From Capsicum annuum (lineage: Eukaryota; Streptophyta; Magnoliopsida; Solanales; Solanaceae): a DNA stretch of 64,000 nucleotides. Location of the stretch: assembly GCF_002878395.1 (NCBI RefSeq), contig NC_061118.1:88325910-88389909 (forward strand). The letters run 5' to 3'. Numbering within the stretch: position 1 is the first letter of the stretch; the number at the start of each line of letters is the position of its first letter. The notes below the pieces were generated by a model. That model was not told where the DNA came from. It saw only the letters and a program-made list of their open reading frames with translations, and searched no databases. This document shows, piece by piece, positions 57,410-64,000 of the stretch. A program made the translations under genes and the position numbers.

Positions 57410-58486
57410 TTTTTTATAACGCTCAACTTACACGTCAAATTAAGTGTAAGGAGGTCATATTCAATATATTTATCCAAATTTGGAGTCGTGGTTGAATCCA
57501 TGAGGAACAATACGAGTGGCGATCAAATTCATTCAAAATGATAACTACAAGTTAAATTCAAACAAATGGTACAAAAAGATAAAATGGGGGAGATAGATAC
57601 CTGTAATAATGTTTTTTTTTGGGTTTTTCTTGTATAAATTTGGGGCTACAAATAATTAGAGTTTAACAATCATACACAGATCCTAGGATTACGCATTACT
57701 AAGGGAGTGATATGTGAGAGTTAGCAAACAACATCAATTTAGTAAGACAAATATGGGTAGGTTTAGTTACGGATTTTGATGCTAGTCTTTCAACAAAACA
57801 CCAAAATTTCACCCATTTATTCTTTCTAATACCTAATATGCGTGTTCAACAATTTGTAACCACAACCTCAATCTAGGCATCCCTATTTCTAGGATGATAC
57901 TTATGGTATAGTCAACTTCACATTCACCCTTATATCTAAGATAGTAAAAATTTAGCAAACTACACGTATAATTGTCTATCATTGCTTTGGTTTCCATATA
58001 CCTCTTTCAAGTATGATATGGATTCCTACAATTAACCCAAAACCCTTCTTTCGAAGATGGCCTTGAGCTTTCTAGAGCTTGGAGTTTTCACTCATCAGAC
58101 CCATATAGGTATTTGGGGCTTTCACCCATTAAATCCCAACCAAATTAGTATAGCAATGATAAAACTCATAAACATGAATTACCAAATAGATGTTAACAAT
58201 AACAACCCACACATACCTTAACCCCTATTCATACATAACCCTAAGAGGAAGATTTAGCTACACATAAGATAAATAAGCATAGATATTCCCATAATCTCAA
58301 TTGAAATAAATTGTTGAAGATTTCATTAAATATTACTTCAAACTTGTCTCTGCCACAATATCAACAATGGTAGTGAGAAAATCTTCCACTTAGAAAGTCT
58401 CCAATGTATTCTTCACCCAAAATTTACATAATATTTTCTTCTCAAAAAATGGAGGCTATGACGTCAAGATCTAAAACCTAAAAATT

Positions 58487-58500
58487 GGGGTATATAGAAT
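58487..58500 (-). promoter_or_regulatory. TATA box, H LTR
   Basis: Minus strand reads ATTCTATATACCCC, about 110 bases downstream of the word block 58608-58695. Confidence 0.62.
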
Positions 58501-58607
58501 ATCATCATGATAAGGTTTAAGTCATTTTGACAAAATTGGGGTTAGCTATGTGCATTTCTGGTTTTGCCCTCGGGATGATTTTTTTTTTCTAAGTTGTAAT
58601 CATGTGA

Positions 58608-58695
58608 ATCTGGCTGCGATTGCGGTAATACGATTACGGTTGGATAATTTTGCTTGTCCTCCACGATCACGATCAACAGACCACGACCACAGTAC
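58608..58695 (-). repeat. Inverted-word block in H LTR
   Basis: tctggctgcgattgcggtaa, tacgattacggttgg, ccacgatcacgatcaac and gaccacgaccacagtac. Same position and vocabulary as in the C LTR. Confidence 0.7.
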
Positions 58696-58910
58696 CTGAG
58701 GCCTTGCTACTCTAAGTCTTCATCTACACTTTTCTTGCACTACTTTGATCATTTTATGCTCCCATCCACATCTTTTGATCTCATCAACTCTACGCCTATA
58801 AAGAGTGGATATCAGTACATTTATCACAAAAATATCTTATTCACACATTCACAACAAGGTAATGTACACAAATATTTAGTAATAATGAGTGGTAAAATCA
58901 CCACTCATCA

Positions 58911-59930
58911 ATTCTACGGTAGTGCTTGGAGGCTAGAAGGTGTACGTGGTGTACATTACGTCAAATTAGGACATGTATGACGATACAAAGACTCGTGTGA
59001 GGATGATAGGAGGAGATTTGTAATACTTTTTAAGTTTGACAGGCTGCATCAGGGATCGAATCTTAGCCCATTTTTATTTTCCTTGGTGATGGATATTTTG
59101 ATGCAGCTATTCAAAGGGAGGTGCCTTGGTGTATGTTATTTGTTGATAACGTTGTACTAATTGATAAGATTTGGGGAGGAGTTAATGATAAGTTGGAGCT
59201 TTGGAGATAGATCCTTGAGTTTAAAGTATTTAGGTTAAGTAGGATTGATACAGAGTAGTTGGAATGTAAGTTTAGTGTTTTGTCCCATGAGGTGGATGTG
59301 ATAGTAAAGCTTGATTCACAGGTTATTTAGAAGAGGGACTGTTATAAGTATCTTGGGTCTATGATTCAAGAAAAAGGGAATATTAATAAAGATGTCATGC
59401 ATTGTGTTGCTGCAGAGTGGTTAAAATAAAGGCTCACTTTAGGGGTCTTGTATGATAATAAGGTGCCTCGTAAGCTCAAAGGTACGTTTTATAGTGTGTC
59501 AGTCCACCAGGCTATATTGTATGGAGTGGAGTGTCTGCTATTTAAGAAATCCCACATCCAAAAGTTGAAGGTAAAAAATATGAGGATATTTATGATGGAT
59601 GTGTGGACTTACTAGAAGGGATAAAGTTAGAAATGAGATTATTTGAGAGAAGATGGGAGTAACTTCAGTGGAGGACAAGATGCGGGATAGGAGATTGAGA
59701 TGGTTCAGACATATGATGAAGAGGGGTACAAATGCTCCATTACAGAGGTATGAAAGGCTTTCTATGGATGGTTTTAGTTGGGGTAGAGGTTGTTTAAAGA
59801 AGTATTAGAGGAAGGTGATTAGACATGACACAGAGCAGTTATAGGTTATGGAGGACATGACCCCTGATAGGAAGCTATGGAGGATACGGATTAGGGTAGA
59901 AGGTTAGTATGTGGGAGTATGTCTATAGTA
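58911..59930 (+). pseudogene. Reverse transcriptase C-terminal half of the RTE-like LINE
   Basis: RT motifs 4 to 7 are recognisable, followed by the conserved C-terminal part (RDKVRNEIIR-like, with [20 protein letters not shown] across frames). Frameshifts near 59020, 59110 and 59620 and many stops. The second Asp of the active site is Asn (gttgataac at about 59140). Confidence 0.8.
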
Positions 59931-60280
59931 GTAAGGTGGAGTGCTTTGTCTGTAGCCGTGCCTATAGTTTTTTGTAGTCACTTATTTGCGGTGCATTGGT
60001 GATATCTATGTTTTTTGAATTAATATTTTATAGTATTACCTTGTGCATGTCTTATTTCCGTTATTATTCTTTACTATCTAGTGGTGTGATATCCCTTGTT
60101 GTTACTTGCTTTTATGTATTTTTCCTATTATATTATTATCTGTCCTGAGCTAGGGGTTTATCAAAAATAGTCTCTCTACTTCATCTGATGTTGTGGTATG
60201 GACTGCATACACTTATCCTCCCCAAATCTTACTAGATGGGAATACATAGGGTATATTGTTATTGTTTTATTATCTTATTA
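58911..60280 (+). mobile_element. RTE-like LINE, 3' part
   Basis: The plus strand encodes the end of a non-LTR RT in several frames: CLEARR near the start, RLHQGSNLSPFLFSLVMDIL, EVPWCMLFVDNVVLIDK, then RDCYKYLGSMIQEKGNINKD, KVPRKLKGTFY and ILYGVECLLFKKSHIQKLKV. Beyond ~59930 comes a 3' untranslated part with the phrase ggactgcatacacttatcctc and a (TTG/TTA)n-like tail near 60260. The catalytic FADD is FVDN, so it is inactive. Probable RTE clade, from the 3' tail style. The 5' side is cut exactly at the H LTR. Confidence 0.82.
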
Positions 60281-61491
60281 TATTATATATTTATCTTGTC
60301 TTAATTCAATTGAAGAAAAAAAATATCCAAATTTGGCATCAAGTTTATATTGAAAAAATAGGAAAATTAGACATCAAATCAAATTCATATTGAGAAATGA
60401 ACAAAAAAGTCAAAGACAATGTTGCGACATGATACCTCCATTGTTTTTTTTGGATAAAAGAATGTGCATGAGAATTATAAAAGTAAAAATATAAAAATCT
60501 TCTAATATACTTTGGAAGATGGAATACCATATATTTTTAATCTTTACCGTCGTAAGAATTCAGTCATTTTTCAAAATCTTGATGAATTAGAATGATCTTC
60601 TACCTTCATTCCCTTTCATTTCTTATTCCAACACTGTGACACTTATGTTATAGAATATTTGTACTTCAGTCAAATGTCTTGAAATATTTTTTTTTCAACA
60701 AAATGCATGAATAATTTCTATGTTTTTGCAACATACATCATAAAAGAGAATTCAAGTATCTCTATTTTATTTTAGAGAATTTGAAATCTTATATGCTTTC
60801 TCATATTGAAATCTTACCACTGAAAGTGAAGAGGAAGAATTCAGCTGAATTTAGTAGCGCTTCTTCATCATTCTCCAGAGACATTGAATGAGCAATCGAC
60901 TTTCATTCTTACCTTTATAATGAATAAAGAATTTTAAAATTCAAGCCATTGCTAATGCAAAATGTAAAAACTTGATTTTGTAAATTATTCATTATTTATG
61001 ATTTGACTAATTTACCTCTCCGCGGGTTGCTACATGATATTTTTGGTGTGTGGGAATGATTGACATGGTTCCCAATGCATTTTGATGTGATTTGTGCAAG
61101 TTTGTGATGTGTAGAGGTTAACCAAGGCTTATAGTTGACTTCGGTCTAAACTTATTGGTGTGTCGGAAAGCAAAATAGATATGCCATCAAATCCAAAATG
61201 TGGATTTTTGGATTAATAGAGTGGTTGGTGTAATTTAGGACATTTAAATCTTATTTTGACCCTCGGTTTAGAAAATTGTGAAATTGAGTCTCGGGGGTCA
61301 ATTTTTTTAAAAAACCTCTTTTAAAAAATTTAATGTTGTTATTGAGTTCATAACATCGAATTTAGTTTATTAGCATATTTCATTTGCCTTCACGATTTGC
61401 ACGAATCCACCGTGTGAAAAAAGTATTTTCTGAGGGGAACAAAAAAACACCCTAACGGTGATTTAAAAAAACTCTTTACATACAAAAAAAT
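60281..61491. other. AT-rich stretch without recognisable features
   Basis: No reading frame over about 60 codons, no repeat partner in the window. The last 100 bases before 61492 (purine- and A-rich) may be the 5' untranslated part of the following L1 element. Confidence 0.5.
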
Positions 61492-63030
61492 ATGGCTACT
61501 AGCTCCAGGGGAGATGATCCAATGGATGAAAATATGAAGCACAAGCAGGTAGAAGGAGAGAAACAACAAGGTATGACACCAAAATATGGAGATCTATTGA
61601 AGACAAAGCCATACGTGCATTAAAACAACAAGGTTCCTCCTAAACTAGTCATAATGGTGCATAAGAAGCCAACAATGACATGAAAATGTTTTGCGGAAAA
61701 TTATCCCTAATCAGTGTGGTATAAAAGGTGAATGTATGATAGTGGTATTGGATTCAATACATATTTTAATAAGATTAAATCAGTTAGAGGACTATGTGAA
61801 TTTGTTATCGACAGTAGCAATTCATATTAAGGTCAATGATGTGTATTGGGAATTGAGGACTCGCAAATGGGACCCTTGGTTTGAACCAAATTTTGAAACA
61901 ACAATAGATATTACATAGATCTCCATGCCAGGCCTACCACCAAAATTCTTTGCCAGAGAAGCAATCTTTTCAATTGCTTCAGCAATTGGAAAGCCTTTCA
62001 TGGTGGACATGGTGATAAAAAACCACACAAGGCCAAGATGTGCAAGATTAAAGATTAAAGTGGACCTTATGGCTAAGTTAACTTAAAGGGTAAAGATTAA
62101 TGAAGAAGACGATGCAAGTGGAAAGATTAAGTCAAAGTAGATTAGTATTCAGTATGCCCATAAGCCCAAACACTGTCAGGAATGTTCTTTGCAAGGTCAT
62201 GATGAAAACTCATGTAGGAATATTCACCCAGAAATGTATGAGAAGATCCAGGAGCAAGGAGGAGGAAAGGAGTATGGCAAAGAGAAGGAACAAAACCAGG
62301 AAAAGTAGAAGGAACAAGGCCATGCAATAGCAACACAAGAGAACAACAACAACCAGTGGCTACAGAGAAAGAACAAGTACAAGAAAGATAGCTATGGACA
62401 CATAGTTGGGGAGATTGGTGACAAGACTGATGATATTAAGATGTTAACTACATTTGATGCTTTAAACCATGAACAATAGGAAAACCAAAAGGAAACTTCA
62501 AATATGCAGCAGAATGAAAGCACCAAAGATTGGGTGAATAAAAGTTTTGACAAATGTGAAACAGGAGAGTAGATAGAAAGTGGTACCAATCAACAACAAA
62601 ATAAAAGTAACAATACAAAAACTGAAGAGAAAAGAGAAGTAAATACAAAAGTATAGAACAACATGGAATAAGCTCATAAAGGTCAAATCAACAATCAGGG
62701 AGAGATAGTGCAAAATCATACTGAAGTGGAAAAGAGTAAGAATACAGAATTGGCTCTAGTGCAATATGATAGTACTAATAAGAAGGAGCTGATAATGGAA
62801 GATGTAGTACTAATTGCAATTGATGCAAGTAATCTTTTGGAGATGGTCAATAGAAATAATATTGATTTAGATGAGAAGAACATGGCAGATAATATTGAAA
62901 ATGCCACAAAGGAAGGAGATTTATCACCAGAACAAGCTGTCTTTGAATCAAAAGCATGGAAAAAATAGAAAAAGACTAAAAAGACTAGTACAAGCAAAAT
63001 GTAGAGAAGGAGTCACATGTTGAAGTCATT
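61492..63030 (+). pseudogene. L1 ORF1 protein
   Basis: ATG at 61492 (MATSSRGDDPMDENMKHKQV). After a frame change: IHIKVNDVYWELRTRKWDPW, FEPNFETTIDIT, ISMPGLPPKFFAREAIFSIA, SAIGKPFMVDMVIKNHTRPR, LKIKVDLMAKL, then HCQECSLQGHDENSC (62174-62215), a CCHC zinc knuckle with spacing CX2CX4HX4C. The RKWDPWF and WISFPGLPP-like motifs are those of the DUF4283-type RNA-binding domain of plant L1 ORF1. The C-terminal half is Asn/Gln/Glu/Lys-rich and ends near 63000. At least ten stops. Confidence 0.85.
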
Positions 63031-63036
63031 ATCAAA

Positions 63037-64000
63037 ATGAATGCATTAATTTGGAATATTAGATCAGTTAACACACAGAAAGCATTCACAAGATTGATTA
63101 CAATGTATAGAAGGTTTCATTTTAGATTTATAGGCTTAATGGAACCTTTTTAAGAGAGTTATCTTATAGAGTAATATAAAAGAAGGTTGGGAATACAACA
63201 TGCAGTTGTGAATTGCTCAGGTAAAATATGGGTTTTCATGGAAAATTTTATTAAACTTACCATAGTAAGGGATGAAGAATAACTAATTGCCCTCAAATTG
63301 GAGAATCAAAGTGTTGGGTAGAGGTTTTTGTTACCTTAGTATATTCAAAGTGTAGTCAGAATGAAAGGCTAATGTTGTGGGATTCTTTGGGAGAGATTGC
63401 CAATAAAATGCAACACCCTTGGCTAGTGGGGGTGATTTTAATGAGATCAGAAGTGAGGAACAAAAGCTTGGTGGTACAAGTCACAGTGGATGAGACTGAT
63501 GACTTTAATCATTATATTAGCATATGTAATCTAGAAGATTGTGACTTCAAAGGAAGCAAGTTTACATGGTGGAATGACAAGGTTGATGAAGATTGTATTT
63601 TTAAAAGGCTAGACAGAGTCCTGGTTATTGATAAAATGCAGGAATTATTTCCAATATTGGATATGAAAAACCTAGTAAGGAGTGGATCTAACCATGTTTT
63701 AATATTTCTGCAATTTAGCACATCAAGGGAACAACTGATCAGACCATTCAAATTTCTTAACTTTTGGTTGAAGGAAGAGTCCTGTTTGGATGTTATTAAG
63801 GGAAGTTGGGATACTGAATGTGAAGGAAATCCTTTTATCAAATTCCACAAAAATATGAAGATAACAAAGGTTGTACTAACTAAATGGAGTAAGAAAACTT
63901 TAGGAAATATTTTCCAAGAGATTGCAACCCTGGAGGAAGTAGTTAAGGTAAGGGAATATGAGTTTGAGCTAGAGCCAACACAAACTAATAGAGCGAGTTT
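63037..64000 (+). pseudogene. L1 ORF2 endonuclease domain (incomplete)
   Basis: ATG at 63037: MNALIWNIRSVNTQKAFTRL, FIGLMEPF (the catalytic Glu region), then GGDFNEIRSEEQKLGG in another frame, DETDDFNHYISICNLEDCDF, KGSKFTWWNDKVDEDCIFKR, LDRVLV and RSGSNHVLI. These are the landmarks of the APE-type endonuclease that nicks the target DNA. The final SDH motif is SNH, an Asp to Asn loss. Stops and frameshifts between 63145 and 63440; from 63430 to 64000 the frame is largely open. Confidence 0.85.

Larger units (their letters stand above)
55857..58910 (-). mobile_element. Element H: relative of element C, 5' part
   Basis: Minus strand: LTR 58910-57415, primer site, gag-like frame 57273-56180, GGGAGGCAACC box and word block. 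The LTR end, primer region and gag start match element C closely in wording. No 3' LTR of this family is found to the left. It abuts an RTE-like LINE at 58910/58911 and seems to have inserted in its RT. Confidence 0.75.
57415..58910 (-). repeat. Element H 5' LTR
   Basis: In minus sense it starts TGATGAGTGGTGATTTTACC and ends gagcgttata. The 3' third, including tccttacacttaatttgacg and cctcatggattcaaccacg, matches the C LTRs; the 5' third is diverged. TATA box 58487-58500 (TTCTATATACCCC). Confidence 0.82.
61492..64000 (+). mobile_element. L1-type LINE, 5' half (runs off the right edge)
   Basis: ORF1 (61492-63030) with a nucleic-acid binding domain and CCHC knuckle, followed within ten bases by ORF2, whose endonuclease domain is visible to the window end. 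This is the arrangement of plant L1 elements. Both frames have stops, so it is a decayed copy; its RT would lie to the right. Confidence 0.85.

Overview
The window is repeat-rich plant nuclear DNA, most likely Solanaceae (tomato/potato/pepper relatives). Host-family assignment rests on the style of the LTRs and on the Solanaceae-type extra reading frames; I am fairly confident of a plant and only moderately confident of the family. I see no ordinary host gene, tRNA, rRNA or CRISPR array. Nearly everything is retrotransposon, nested and decayed.

Layout, left to right. (A) 1-9346, minus strand: a nearly complete chromovirus (Ty3/gypsy, Tekay/Del type) with gag, protease, RT, RNase H, integrase and a C-terminal chromodomain. 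It sits inside the 5' LTR of (B) 9347-17633, plus strand, a second and more decayed chromovirus. B in turn lies inside (D), a plus-strand Tat/Ogre-like gypsy element seen at 17634-18030 (protease) and 24523-31703 (RT, RNase H, second RNase H, integrase and an antisense plant-mobile-domain reading frame). D is also split by (C) 18031-24522, a non-autonomous element with a tRNA-Asp type primer site, and by (E) 31704-40505, a non-autonomous element whose 3' LTR is cut short. From 40506 to 58910 lie minus-strand Athila-like pieces. F (40506-49941) has gag-protease, no recognisable pol and a 'putative plant transposon protein' frame interrupted by a solo-like LTR. G (49942-~55200) has a 3' LTR, polypurine tract and a nearly continuous copy of the same frame. 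H (~55850-58910) is a relative of C, with 5' LTR, primer site and gag-like frame. Then come the 3' end of an RTE-like LINE (58911-~60280) and the 5' half of an L1-type LINE (61492 to the window end).

How the parts work together: each LTR is a promoter and terminator unit, the primer sites (initiator Met for A, B, E; Asp for C, F, H) start minus-strand DNA, and the purine tracts start plus-strand DNA. All reading frames carry stops or lost catalytic residues, so nothing here looks able to move on its own.

The most interesting structure is non-coding. Each LTR family has a family-specific block of short GC-rich words repeated in both orientations, usually just upstream of a TATA-like box, and related blocks recur upstream of the extra reading frame inside the element. 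A second conserved block, about 75 bp, is shared by the LTRs of A and E in the same relative place. All coordinates and similarities were judged by eye.
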